A DNA stretch of 64,000 nucleotides from JAEZKC01 sp046546375 (GTDB lineage: Bacteria > Fibrobacterota > Chitinivibrionia > Chitinivibrionales > Chitinispirillaceae). The notes beneath the pieces were generated by a model. The model was given only the letters and a program-made list of their open reading frames with translations. It was not told the DNA's origin and searched no databases. The stretch lies in contig JBKGXV010000003.1 in the NCBI GenBank assembly GCA_046546375.1, positions 42,571 through 106,570 of the forward strand, read 5' to 3'. The translations under genes and the position numbers were made by a program. Below, one piece after another: positions 1-8,194 of the stretch (its first letter is position 1; the number at the start of each line of letters is the position of its first letter).

Positions 1-2
1 TC

Positions 3-113
3 GGAGCCTTGGTTGGAGGCGGTGTGTTCCTGGTATACAGGACGGTGTATCACCAGTACACCGCCAGACGTGACCGTCAAACTGTGCCTCAAAAAACTAC
101 TGATTCCGATTGA
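3..113 (+). CDS. C-terminal end of a probable membrane protein (partial)
   Basis: An open frame runs in from the left edge and stops with TGA at 111-113. It encodes 36 residues: a glycine- and valine-rich hydrophobic stretch (GALVGGGVFLVY) followed by a basic, polar tail (YTARRDRQ...). This is the usual look of a last membrane helix with a cytoplasmic tail. The stop lies 17 bases inside the convergent sodC gene. The rest of the gene is outside the window, so the family cannot be named. Only the composition supports this call, and a chance open frame is possible. Confidence 0.5.
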   Translation, partial: GALVGGGVFLVYRTVYHQYTARRDRQTVPQKTTDSD

Positions 114-654
114 CCCTCTTTATCACTCCGCAGGCGATGCGCTCACCGGCCGCTCCCGCTGGCTGGCTGGTATAGTCATCGGGTTCCGCGTGCAGAACAA
201 CAGCTTTCCCGATTACCGAAAAGGCCGATTCTCTCACACCCAAGGCATCGGTAGTGTAATCGATACGCGCCACTCCGGTGGAATCGGTAATGATGTTTGG
301 GAGGTCGCCGGCATGACCTGCACCTGGGGAGAGACCGGGGGGACCGTGAGTGCCGCTTTGGCCCGGGTCGAAATGACTTCCCGGAGCTTCGGGTGACTCA
401 CAGTTGCCGAATTCGTGGATATGGATACCATAGGTGCGGTCTGGTTCCAGACCGGTGATTTCTCCCACTATCTGCAGCCCTTTCATTTCATTTTCATAGA
501 ATTCGACAGTTCCGTTAATGTCCCGCTCGCCGAAACCGGTAAGGTCCGTAATTCCTTTGAGCTCTCCTGCGCTGCCGTTCTGTCCCCCTCCGTTTACCGC
601 AATTGGCGGAATTGCGAAAAAAATTCCCAGAATGATATAGATATTCCGTTTCAT
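97..654 (-). CDS. sodC: Cu/Zn superoxide dismutase, exported
   Basis: This 185-residue protein should convert superoxide to peroxide and oxygen in the periplasm. After a basic start and a hydrophobic segment (residues 5-20, probable signal peptide), it carries the complete SodC metal site: H78 and H80 in GIHIHEFGNC, H94 in GSHFDP, H103, H114 and D117 in HAGDLPN, and H155. Cys85 and Cys175 (ERIACGVI) are placed for the conserved disulfide. The start at 654 is preferred over one 16 codons upstream because GGAGG lies five bases before it and the signal peptide then begins correctly. The gene is convergent with the partial gene at the left edge and divergent from the threonine aldolase gene. Confidence 0.95.
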   Translation of the reverse strand: MKRNIYIILGIFFAIPPIAVNGGGQNGSAGELKGITDLTGFGERDINGTVEFYENEMKGLQIVGEITGLEPDRTYGIHIHEFGNCESPEAPGSHFDPGQSGTHGPPGLSPGAGHAGDLPNIITDSTGVARIDYTTDALGVRESAFSVIGKAVVLHAEPDDYTSQPAGAAGERIACGVIKRVNRNQ

Positions 655-767
655 CTTACCTCCACTCGGCATGCTATTCTGTTGTTTTTGAATTGAGGAC
701 ACTTTTTCTTATTTTCTTCAGTGCAACACAAGTGCCCGAAAAGGGGACTGAAAGGAGAGGGCTTAAC

Positions 768-1820
768 ATGAATCAGCAGATCATCCGGGGGAGTCAGTTC
801 GCCAGTGACAACACCGCTGGTATGTGTCCTGAGGCACTGGAGGCTGTAATTGAGTCCAATGATGACTGGGTTCCCTCCTATGGAGATGACAGGTGGACCG
901 CTTTGGCGGCGGACACTATACGGGATTTCTTCGAAACCGATTGCGAAGTGTTCTTCGTTTTCAACGGAACATCTGCCAATTCTCTGTCATTGGCGTCATT
1001 GTGCAGTTCATTTCACAGCATAATCTGCCATGAGCTGGCGCATATTGAAACAGACGAATGCGGCGGACCTGAGTTTTTCTCCCATGGTACCAAGCTGCTT
1101 ACAGTTGCAGGAAATCAGGGGAGGATGGATCCCGAAGCGGTGCGGCGCAAGGTGACCAGACGCAAAGATATTCACTATCCGCGTCCCTGCGCGCTGAGTA
1201 TTACCCAGTCTACGGAAGCCGGAACGGTGTACACTGCTTCAAAGACAAGGGAGCTTTGTGATCTGGCTCACGATCTCGGTTTGATGGTGCATATGGATGG
1301 AGCTCGGCTGGCAAATGCTCTGGCATCACTGAGTGTCGTTCCGGCTGACATTACCTGGAGAGCAGGTGTGGATGTGTTGTGTTTCGGGGGAGTGAAAAAC
1401 GGTCTGGCCTGCGGTGAAGCGGTGGTTTTTTTCAACAAGGAAGCCGCAGTGGATTTTGAATACAGGTGCAAACAGGCCGGACAGCTGGCATCCAAAATGA
1501 GGTTCATTTCCGCTCCCTGGGTTAAGCTGCTTCAAAGCGGGGCCTGGTTGAGAAATGCCTGTCATGCAAATGAACAGGCTGCAAAGTTATGTGCCGAGCT
1601 TGAAAAATTCGATTTCCTGCAGATCATGTACCCCTGTGAAGCAAATGCAGTTTTTCTGTGCATGCCTGAGCGGATTTCAGCGGGGCTTAGAAAACTGGGT
1701 TGGGAATTTCATGATTTCATCGGAACGGGGTACAGCAGACTTATGTGTTCCTGGTGTACCCGGGAGGAGCATGTGAGACGTATAGTGGATGATATTGCCT
1801 CGATTGAATCCGGCAGCTGA
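768..1820 (+). CDS. ltaE: Low-specificity L-threonine aldolase
   Basis: This PLP enzyme of fold type I (350 residues, normal length) cleaves L-threonine or L-allo-threonine to glycine and acetaldehyde. Visible family signatures are the N-terminal FASDNTAG, the HMDGAR motif with D177 that contacts the cofactor, and CFGGVKNG with the probable PLP-binding K210, followed by GEAVVFF. The ATG at 768 is chosen because AAAGGAGAGG ends seven bases before it; an in-frame extension to 693 has no ribosome site. The stop is one base from the stop of the convergent response regulator gene. An alternative specificity (D-threonine or phenylserine) cannot be excluded from sequence. Confidence 0.9.
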   Translation: MNQQIIRGSQFASDNTAGMCPEALEAVIESNDDWVPSYGDDRWTALAADTIRDFFETDCEVFFVFNGTSANSLSLASLCSSFHSIICHELAHIETDECGGPEFFSHGTKLLTVAGNQGRMDPEAVRRKVTRRKDIHYPRPCALSITQSTEAGTVYTASKTRELCDLAHDLGLMVHMDGARLANALASLSVVPADITWRAGVDVLCFGGVKNGLACGEAVVFFNKEAAVDFEYRCKQAGQLASKMRFISAPWVKLLQSGAWLRNACHANEQAAKLCAELEKFDFLQIMYPCEANAVFLCMPERISAGLRKLGWEFHDFIGTGYSRLMCSWCTREEHVRRIVDDIASIESGS

Positions 1821-1821
1821 G

Positions 1822-2196
1822 TTATTTCACTCCCAAACTTTCCAGTATAAGGGACAGATTGCGCACTGATACCGGTTTTTCGAAGTAGAAGTCTGCTCCA
1901 AGAGATCGGGCGCGTTCTTCTATTCCATGGCTGCCGTATGCTGTTATCAGTGCTACTTTTGCCTTTGAGTTGTATTCTTTGGTGGTCCGTATGATTTCAA
2001 AGCCCTCCTGACCCAGAGTGCCAGAGAGCCGCAGATCGACTATCACAGCGTTATAGGTGCTCTGGGAGATGAGCTCTTTTGCTTCTTCGAGGCTTTCTGC
2101 GGTATCCACATCAACCTCGGGACGTTTAAGCAGTTTTTTGAAGGCGAGGAGTATCGCCACCTCATCGTCCACCACCAGTATTCTTTTCTGACTCAT
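1822..2196 (-). CDS. Stand-alone receiver-domain response regulator
   Basis: The 124-residue protein consists of one receiver domain with no output domain. It has the acidic pair D10-D11, phosphoacceptor D54 in AVIVDLRLSG, the TAYG switch threonine and the FEKPVS lysine. Such proteins relay phosphate or bind partner proteins. No histidine kinase is nearby. The ATG at 2196 has AGAGG about eight bases upstream; a GTG six codons earlier is less likely. A clear paralogue is divergently encoded at 2434, and the two share the DVDTA, TY-A-IVDLRL and FEKPV stretches, so the pair probably arose by duplication. Confidence 0.88.
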   Translation of the reverse strand: MSQKRILVVDDEVAILLAFKKLLKRPEVDVDTAESLEEAKELISQSTYNAVIVDLRLSGTLGQEGFEIIRTTKEYNSKAKVALITAYGSHGIEERARSLGADFYFEKPVSVRNLSLILESLGVK

Positions 2197-2433
2197 ATTG
2201 ACCTCTTGAGACACCTGTTCTTTCTGCTAGAGACGTTTTATATAGAGAAAAACGTTACGGGAACGAGCTATTAATATTACGCTTAAGGGAACCCGAATGA
2301 TTTGATTTTCTGGTTTTGGTCTTCGAGAGGTGGGATGTGGTGATGAGGTGTAAGGATAAAATGCATTATTGCATAATGTATAGCAAACGAATATTTGAAT
2401 CGGATGGCACGTGATTTGATACCGGATTCCGGT

Positions 2434-2823
2434 ATGAAAAGAATACTTCTTGCCGATGATGAGGAATCCATACTGTTGGCTTTCAGAAAGCTTCTGGAAT
2501 CACCTCCCGAGGTTTCTGTCGATACGGCCGATTCCTCGGAAAAAGCCCGGATGCTGCTTGGGAACAATACTTACCAGGCTGCCATAGTCGATCTGCGTCT
2601 CAAGGGCGTGGCGTCCCTGGACGGGCTTGAATTGGTCCGCATAATCCGGCAGAACAACCCTTCAGCGGTTATAATAGTAGTTACAGCTTACTCAGATGAA
2701 AGTCTGGACAGGGTCATCCACGATTCCGGGGCTTCCTGCTGTTTTGAAAAACCGGTCCCTCCCAAAAAAATCCGAACTCTGCTCAGGGATCAGGGGATCT
2801 ACTTGGAAAACCGGGTATTCTAG
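2434..2823 (+). CDS. Stand-alone receiver-domain response regulator (paralogue)
   Basis: A single receiver domain of about 129 residues: D8-D9 acidic pair, phosphoacceptor D53 in AAIVDLRLKG, VTAYS and CFEKPVPPKK. It is paralogous to the divergently transcribed protein at 1822-2196. The start is uncertain. The ATG at 2434 matches the family start (MKRILLADDEE) but has no Shine-Dalgarno; an ATG at 2404 and a TTG at 2395 are in frame. A 17-codon ORF (2361-2414) with AAGGA before its ATG overlaps the upstream part in another frame and could deliver ribosomes to 2434. That coupling is speculation. Confidence 0.85.
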   Translation: MKRILLADDEESILLAFRKLLESPPEVSVDTADSSEKARMLLGNNTYQAAIVDLRLKGVASLDGLELVRIIRQNNPSAVIIVVTAYSDESLDRVIHDSGASCCFEKPVPPKKIRTLLRDQGIYLENRVF

Positions 2824-2993
2824 AGCGCCAAGTTCCTCTCTGTTACAAACATCACTTTTCGAAGACAATCTGCAATAAGTGATTTTGATTATCGTAGACA
2901 AACAAAGTATTCAGTCTGACAAATTGAAAAGAGGGGGTAATTACGCTTATTCGCAAGGGTATAATTGGAAAAATTTTCAGGGCCGATGGACCG

Positions 2994-3206
2994 TTGCTGG
3001 GTGTGATTTGTGCGGTGGCGATATTTTCAGCTCCGGGGGGCGGCGTTCGGAGTTCAGATGCGAGCAAGTTTTTTCCCGTTTCGCTTATGAATGCTGTGGG
3101 CAGTAAGCTGGAAAATGTGGAAGATACAACTTCAGAAAGTGCACAAATCCGAGAGGAAAAATCGCCTGATCTGATTAGAAAGCTTATTTCGTTTCCGCTG
3201 TTCTGA
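2994..3206 (+). CDS. Small hypothetical protein, possibly exported
   Basis: This is an open frame of 70 codons from a TTG, extending upstream in frame to about 2940 without an ATG or GTG. The encoded product starts with basic residues (in the upstream extension), then a hydrophobic stretch (LLGVICAVAIFSAPGGG) and a polar, acidic remainder, which resembles a small secreted or anchored protein. GGGGG at about 2933-2937 might serve as a ribosome site for a non-standard start. The 2824-3291 interval otherwise shows nothing recognisable. It may be real, a decayed gene or chance. Confidence 0.3.
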   Translation: MLGVICAVAIFSAPGGGVRSSDASKFFPVSLMNAVGSKLENVEDTTSESAQIREEKSPDLIRKLISFPLF

Positions 3207-3291
3207 TTTGTGTGACAAGAAACAGCCTGCATGTCGTAGAAAAGGGGGCTGTTTGCGCTGAGGTAAAACGACAAGCAGCACTTTCCTGATT

Positions 3292-3965
3292 TCAGATCTT
3301 GAACTGGTTGACAATTTCTCTAAGCCTGCCAGCCAGTTCTGAAAGCGATGCGGCGCTTTCACTTACCTGTCCCACTCCGCTGGCGATTTCAGTGGTATTG
3401 AAGTTGATTTCTTGGATGTTTTGTGAAACATTGGAGAGGTTGTCGGCGGTTTGCTGTACATTCTGAGCAATATTGGTTGCGCTCTGTCCGGCTTCACCGA
3501 TATTTCTGGCGATCTCGTTGGTGGTCGCGCTTTGCTCCTCCACAGCGCTGGCCACCGTTTGTGAAAAACTGTCGAGCTGTTCCATTATCGTGCTGATCTG
3601 GCCGATTGCGTCGATTGAATCATTGGCATTGCTTTGAATCCCCTCGATCTGGGAGCGGATCTCCTCTGTGGCCTGGGCAGTTCTTTTACCTCTTTGGCAA
3701 CCACGGCAAAACCCTTTCCGGCATCACCCGCCGATGCTGCTTCTATGGTCGCGTTGAGCGCCAGAAGGTTTGTCTGATCAGCAATATCACTGATCACATC
3801 GATGACTTTCCCTATTTCTTTCGCAGCTGTTCCCAAAGATTCCATTTTCGCTCTGGATGACCGAGTCTGTTCGTTTGCTTCCGATGCAATCTGGGACTGT
3901 TTAAGAGAATTCTGCGCCACTTCCCGTATGGAACTGCTTGTACCGTAAGAATCAGACAAGGTCAA
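3292..3965 (-). pseudogene. Truncated and frameshifted methyl-accepting chemotaxis protein
   Basis: The two reading frames together give the cytoplasmic signalling domain of a chemoreceptor. The upstream part contains the hairpin tip (IGKVIDVISDIADQTNLLALNATIEAA...AGKGFAVVAKEVKEL). The frame then changes near 3676-3684, and the remainder (AQATEEIRSQIEGIQ... to ...LREIVNQFKI) continues in the other frame. Against the family, the residues between KEL and TAQATEEI are missing, so a short deletion that is not a multiple of three probably caused the shift. The sensor, membrane segments and HAMP domain are absent: upstream of about 3965 the frame soon meets a stop. A sequencing error could explain the shift but not the missing N-terminus. 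Confidence 0.85.
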
Positions 3966-3983
3966 TTCAAAAGCGCTTTGGTA

Positions 3984-4042
3984 GCGGTTAGGAGAATGTG
4001 GGGATTTGAAAGAGTGCCCCTGAGGTGATTTTTCCTAACCGC
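3984..4042. repeat. 10-bp inverted repeat at the broken end of the chemoreceptor gene
   Basis: GCGGTTAGGA at 3984-3993 is the exact reverse complement of TCCTAACCGC at 4033-4042, with 39 bases between. It lies immediately upstream of the point where homology to chemoreceptors ends. It may be a stem-loop, or a scar of the event that removed the receptor N-terminus. No insertion-sequence gene is present. Confidence 0.5.
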
Positions 4043-4080
4043 ACATCAGGCAGAGAGCTGCAGAAAATGGAGGAAAACGT

Positions 4081-4109
4081 TTGCGCACCGGGTCATTTTG
4101 TGTTATATT
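4081..4109 (+). promoter_or_regulatory. Sigma-70-type promoter for a short transcript
   Basis: TTGCGC at 4081-4086 and TATATT at 4104-4109 are separated by exactly 17 bases. Transcription would start near 4116. This would be a promoter for the short hairpin unit that follows. Confidence 0.5.
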
Positions 4110-4115
4110 AATTAA

Positions 4116-4203
4116 TACCAGCAATTATTTCCTACCTGCAAGGCCCTCTTGCAGCAATTTGGGTGAAGCGGAAGCGCCGGTGCAATGCCGGCGCACTTTT
4201 TTT
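4116..4203 (+). ncRNA. Candidate small RNA or leader RNA with intrinsic terminator
   Basis: From the predicted start near 4116 a transcript of about 88 bases would contain a perfect 7-bp hairpin (CTGCAAG 4136-4142, loop of five, CTTGCAG 4148-4154). It would end in an intrinsic terminator: GCGCCGG 4174-4180, 7-base loop, CCGGCGC 4188-4194, then AC and seven T. No open frame fits the space. It may be an independent small RNA, or an attenuating leader for the ferritin-like gene 90 bases downstream. The resemblance to c-di-GMP riboswitches is superficial. The 3966-4293 interval holds nothing else apparent. Confidence 0.45.
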
Positions 4204-4293
4204 ATCTACACCCCTTTCCGGAATCTTTCATAACCCTGTAACCGTATTATTAATAGGATTCAACTGTTTTTGCTTGAGCCGAGGGAGGTTTTG

Positions 4294-4722
4294 ATGGATA
4301 ACAGGGAGATTGCTCAAACACTTAAAAATCTGGTACTGCTTGATATAGAAGCTACCCGGGAGTATGACTGGGCTATTGATCATATCGGGGATGAAAGTAT
4401 TCGTGAACAGCTTTCCGGGTTCAAGGAGGATCATCTCGATCACGCGGATAATATCAGTATGTATATAAGGCAGCTTGGTGAAAGAATGCCCAGCAGCAGG
4501 GAGATCACGGAAAGCAAGCTCCATGAGCCGAATTATCAGCCCGGCTTTAAGTCCGAGGAGATATTGAAGACTCTGGTGAAGGATGAAAAGTTGATAGCCA
4601 AACGGTATGAGGAGGCATTGGAGAACGTGTTTGTTCCCGAAATAGTTTCAGATCTGGAAAACGATTTCGAAGATGATCAGATGCATGCGGAATCTATTCA
4701 GGGAATGCTGAGCAGAAGGTAG
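4294..4722 (+). CDS. Ferritin-like four-helix protein (DUF2383-like)
   Basis: A soluble 142-residue, almost all-helical protein. The pattern LLDIEATREYDWAIDHI followed by FKEDHLDHADNI resembles the first two helices of ferritin-like/DUF2383 proteins, where Glu and ExxH residues can form a di-iron site. Further acidic/His positions (NDFEDDQMHAESI) occur near the C-terminus. The start is fixed by GGGAGG, about six bases before the ATG at 4294. The gene stands alone between a terminator-ended short RNA and a convergent helicase gene. The biochemical role is unknown; metal binding is inferred, not shown. Confidence 0.65.
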   Translation: MDNREIAQTLKNLVLLDIEATREYDWAIDHIGDESIREQLSGFKEDHLDHADNISMYIRQLGERMPSSREITESKLHEPNYQPGFKSEEILKTLVKDEKLIAKRYEEALENVFVPEIVSDLENDFEDDQMHAESIQGMLSRR

Positions 4723-4761
4723 AGCAATGAGTGCAGGTGCGGGGCATCTGCACTCGTCTAA

Positions 4762-6687
4762 TCAGCCCACTTCCAGCTGAGCCTGGGCATCCACCACATC
4801 GCGGTTCACAAGAAGCAGAGCCTGGTGCATCTTTTCGCTGACATCCGGGTCGGGAATTCTGTCCCGCAGAGTCCGCAGAAGCTGTACGGTCATGCGCAAT
4901 ACCCGGATCAGGTCTCCTTCAGGAACGCCGAAACCGGCAAGTTCTCTGAGATCCCCCCCCTTGGTCCAGGCGAATACAGGGGGGGCAAGGGAGAAATCCA
5001 TTTCCCTTATGGGATTTGCGATTCCCTGCTTTATCTCTTTTGTTCTGAGCTTGTGAATCACCTTTTCCGCTTCAAAACGAAGCTGAACATTCGACACAGG
5101 AACATTTTTCTTGCTGCGGCTCTCCTCGGTAATGAGTGCTGCGAGAACTACCGGGATCTGCTCCACATTCAGCTCATCGAAACTTCTGGAATAATACAGT
5201 TCCGCGGTTTGGATTTCATAACCGCTTACCGCAGCAGCCAGCTGCCCTTTGGGAGTGAGCATGATTCCGTCCAGAAAACCGGCCGATTTGAGAAATTTGA
5301 TTCTGTTTCGTATCTGCGCCTCTTCTCTCTGGTAGGCCTTGGTCATGGTGAATGTTCCGTTACGGAAGTTTCGCAGACTTTTGCGGAAGATATCAAATGC
5401 TCCTTCCCCGAACTGACTGTACAGACTCAGGATGGTGGAGTAGGAGGCGAAGAATCTGCTGTTGATCCGTTCGTTGTTGCCGTAAAGAAGTCTTTCCACA
5501 TGGCGGGGGTCTGTTGCTTCAGGAATCACCTGGGAGTAGACATATCCCACCTCGTCCATTCCTCTTCTCCCGGCTCTTCCAGCCATCTGGTTGTACTCAC
5601 GGGTCATGAGATAATTGAAATCCACTCCGTCAAACTTTTCCAGTTCGTCAAAAACAACAGAGCTTGCCGGCATGTTCACGCCCAATGCGAACGTTTCTGT
5701 GCAGAAGAGAAGTTTGACGAGTCCGGCAGTAAAAAGCCGCTCCACTATTTCCTTTGCAGCAGGCAGTATTCCGGCATGGTGATAGGCACAGCCGGATTCC
5801 CACAGCTGTCTGAGAGGTTCCAGCCTGTTGTAGTCGGAGATACCGTACTGATCAACCAGCTCGTCCACCATTTTCTTTACCTGTGCACGTTCGGTGTCGT
5901 TAAGCAGCTGAAGCCTCATGTGCTGCTCGGCATTGCGTTCGCAGGCTTTCCGTTTGAAACAGAAGTAAAGTATGGGCAGATGTCCCTGATTGAGGACCAT
6001 CTGGACAATTCTTTTGGATGACGGTTTCCTGCGGAGAAACTTTTTTCTGACCTCAGGGTTTTTTCTGTATTTACGTTTGATTCCCCTGATACTGATGAGG
6101 CCGAATTTCGGGTGAAAGAAAAAGTGCTTGAGCGGAACCGGCCGGTGTTTCTCCTCCACAATGGTGAAACGGGTATTTCTCACCGTACCCATCCAGTCTG
6201 CCAGTTCACGTATGTTGGGAACCGTGGCGCTCAGACACATGAATCTTATCTCGGGAGGAGCCAGAATGATGCTCTCCTCCCAGACCGTTCCCCTGTCAGG
6301 ATCGTCAAGATAATGGATCTCATCGAAAATCACATAGTAGATATCGACCAGTCGGGGAGAATCCTCCAGAATCAGATTGCGGAAAATTTCCGTGGTCATG
6401 ATCAGAAGTCGCGCTTCGGGGTTTATGGTCACATCCCCGGTTTGTATCCCCACCACTTCATCCCCGAATCTTCTGCGGAAATCGCGGTATTTCTGATTGG
6501 ATAAAGCCTTGATAGGTGCGGTGTAAATCGCCCGCTTGCCTTCTTTGATCGACTCCTCCACCGCATATTCTGCAATGAGTGTTTTTCCGCACCCGGTCGG
6601 TGCGGCTACTATCAGGGATTCGCCGTTATCGATGGAATTCACTGCTGAAACCTGGAAAGGGTCGAGCTCAAGATTCTGGTATTTCAC
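4762..6687 (-). CDS. Superfamily II RNA/DNA helicase, Ski2/HelY-like
   Basis: A 641-residue ATP-dependent helicase with Walker A APTGCGKT (residues 29-36), the DEIH box (FDEIHYLDD, 121-129), SAT (153-155) and the C-terminal QMAGRAGRRG motif that completes the ATP site. The Ski2/Mtr4-type order and the HYLDD and QMAGRAGRRG signatures favour RNA unwinding or turnover. The C-terminal half lacks the long insertions of eukaryotic Mtr4. Translation starts at a GTG (6687) with AGGAG seven to eight bases upstream. The gene is divergent from the glycosyltransferase gene and convergent with the ferritin-like gene. Confidence 0.88.
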   Translation of the reverse strand: MKYQNLELDPFQVSAVNSIDNGESLIVAAPTGCGKTLIAEYAVEESIKEGKRAIYTAPIKALSNQKYRDFRRRFGDEVVGIQTGDVTINPEARLLIMTTEIFRNLILEDSPRLVDIYYVIFDEIHYLDDPDRGTVWEESIILAPPEIRFMCLSATVPNIRELADWMGTVRNTRFTIVEEKHRPVPLKHFFFHPKFGLISIRGIKRKYRKNPEVRKKFLRRKPSSKRIVQMVLNQGHLPILYFCFKRKACERNAEQHMRLQLLNDTERAQVKKMVDELVDQYGISDYNRLEPLRQLWESGCAYHHAGILPAAKEIVERLFTAGLVKLLFCTETFALGVNMPASSVVFDELEKFDGVDFNYLMTREYNQMAGRAGRRGMDEVGYVYSQVIPEATDPRHVERLLYGNNERINSRFFASYSTILSLYSQFGEGAFDIFRKSLRNFRNGTFTMTKAYQREEAQIRNRIKFLKSAGFLDGIMLTPKGQLAAAVSGYEIQTAELYYSRSFDELNVEQIPVVLAALITEESRSKKNVPVSNVQLRFEAEKVIHKLRTKEIKQGIANPIREMDFSLAPPVFAWTKGGDLRELAGFGVPEGDLIRVLRMTVQLLRTLRDRIPDPDVSEKMHQALLLVNRDVVDAQAQLEVG

Positions 6688-6934
6688 AAAGGTCTCCTGA
6701 TCCTGCTAAGAAATGAAAACTTTCAGCATACAGTTAAAATATCTTATGTGGTAAGTTCAAACAGAAAAAAGTGCAAATATATGCTCCGGGCAACTCTTTA
6801 GCGCTGAAAATTCACGATCAGACCACCTCAGAGCAAACTCCCTTCCCATAATCGTCATTATTACGGTTTGCCTCCGTACGAAATGATATGATATGATATT
6901 ATATATAATTTCTGTACCGGGGAATTCTTGCGCG

Positions 6935-8113
6935 ATGAAACTTTTTATTCTGTCCGACTCATACTGGCCTCTCAGAGGAGGAATAGAGGAAACGGTGCGA
7001 TTGCTTGCCGCACTGCTTCCTTCCCGGTTCGAAGTGAAGCTGGCGGTGCATTTGAACAGGCCGGTATCACAGGGCTTGTTCCATCGGTATGCTTCCTGTA
7101 AAAGTCAGAATCAGTATCGGGACCCTTCGGGAAAACCTGTTTCTGTGCTGAATACATCGTTTCTGGAATATCTGATATTACTGCCGTTGCTGCTTTGGCA
7201 GTTTCCGTTTCTGAGAAGAATAGGCCCCGCCCGGTTCTATGACACTCTCTATTTTCCCTACAGGTTGGTTTTCAAAAGACGGATTGCAGATTTTCTGAAA
7301 GAGGCCGATGTCGTTCACTGCTACTCCACAGGATATCTGGCCAGATGCGCACAACAGGTCTGCGCGGAACTGGGGAAGCCCCTTGTGCAGACTCCGGCAA
7401 TACATTTTGGCCGCTGGGGAGATTCACCGGGGCAGATGGAAGCCTATGGCCGTTCGGATGCGGTCGTCTGCTTTACCCGGAGTTTCCGTCGGGAGTTTCT
7501 GTCCAGACTGAATGGACTGCAGCCCAGAACAGAAATCATTGCCCCTATAGTGCAGCAGCCCCAAAGAGTCCACCTTCCCCGACCTCTCATCGGGGAGCGG
7601 TTTGTACTCTTTATCGGGCGGCGGGAGGCACACAAGGGGCTTTGCGAGCTGGTTGAGGCGTTTAAACATCTTCCGGGGTCAGCTGTGCTGGCTGTTGCCG
7701 GTCCGGGACCGGCTGTGAACGGTACAGAGAATGTGGTTGATCTGGGAGTTGTGGATGAGAAGGAGAAAAAGTGGCTTCTTGAGCATTGTGAATGTCTCTG
7801 TGTACCCTCCAGGGATGAAACATTCGGCATTGTCTACGCGGAGGCCATGAGCTACGGAAGGCCGGTTGTCGCACTCGATGTCGCTCCGGTGAACGAAATC
7901 GTGCGGGATGGTGTAGAAGGGATACTTCTGTCTGGTGCTGATCCGGAAAAGTTGTGTCGTGCTTTGAAGACCATGCTTGATGACGAAGGGAAGAGGCGGT
8001 CGATGGGTGAGGCGGCCAGGGAGCGTTTCGAGCGGAACTATTCGCCGGTTCGGACGGTGGGTGCAGTGGAGAGTTTGTATGAGGGGGTGGCGGCTGGCAA
8101 GCCCCGGGGGTGA
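6935..8113 (+). CDS. Glycosyltransferase family 4
   Basis: A 392-residue GT-B fold glycosyltransferase. The N-terminal MKLFILSDSYWPLRGGIE is the usual acceptor-domain start with the glycine-rich loop. The C-terminal half has FIGRREAHKG and DETFGIVYAEAMSYGRPVVA, the EX7E-type nucleotide-sugar site of GT4 retaining enzymes. The acceptor and sugar are unknown; lipopolysaccharide or another surface glycan is likely by family. The ATG at 6935 is preferred to an AT-repeat start at 6893 that has no ribosome site. The last codons (Pro-Arg-Gly-stop) are supplied by a REP-like palindrome at 8102-8137, so the natural C-terminus may have been altered by its arrival. Confidence 0.88.
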   Translation: MKLFILSDSYWPLRGGIEETVRLLAALLPSRFEVKLAVHLNRPVSQGLFHRYASCKSQNQYRDPSGKPVSVLNTSFLEYLILLPLLLWQFPFLRRIGPARFYDTLYFPYRLVFKRRIADFLKEADVVHCYSTGYLARCAQQVCAELGKPLVQTPAIHFGRWGDSPGQMEAYGRSDAVVCFTRSFRREFLSRLNGLQPRTEIIAPIVQQPQRVHLPRPLIGERFVLFIGRREAHKGLCELVEAFKHLPGSAVLAVAGPGPAVNGTENVVDLGVVDEKEKKWLLEHCECLCVPSRDETFGIVYAEAMSYGRPVVALDVAPVNEIVRDGVEGILLSGADPEKLCRALKTMLDDEGKRRSMGEAARERFERNYSPVRTVGAVESLYEGVAAGKPRG

Positions 8114-8137
8114 GAATATGAAAATGCATCTCCGGGG
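8102..8137 (+). repeat. REP-like palindrome, copy 1, overlapping a stop codon
   Basis: CCCCGGGGGTG (8102-8112) and CATCTCCGGGG (8127-8137) are imperfect inverted arms with two mismatches, around a loop containing TGAAAATG. The arms and loop match the family clustered at 46.4-50.8 kb. The left arm forms the last sense codons and the stop of the glycosyltransferase gene. Confidence 0.75.
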
Positions 8138-8194
8138 TTCAAACTCTCAGCCCCTTCCCTCAAGCTCCCATCCAACTTCAGAGTATGATAAAAG

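Noticed and set aside
4117..4203. Resemblance to a c-di-GMP (GEMM) riboswitch in the GGGTGAAGCGGAAGC stretch
   Set aside because: The conserved CGCAAAGC core and the tetraloop-receptor pattern are absent, and the second hairpin is a plain terminator.
4825..6021. 398-codon open frame on the plus strand opposite the helicase gene
   Set aside because: The helicase frame on the other strand has complete motifs; this is a compositional shadow without recognisable domains.
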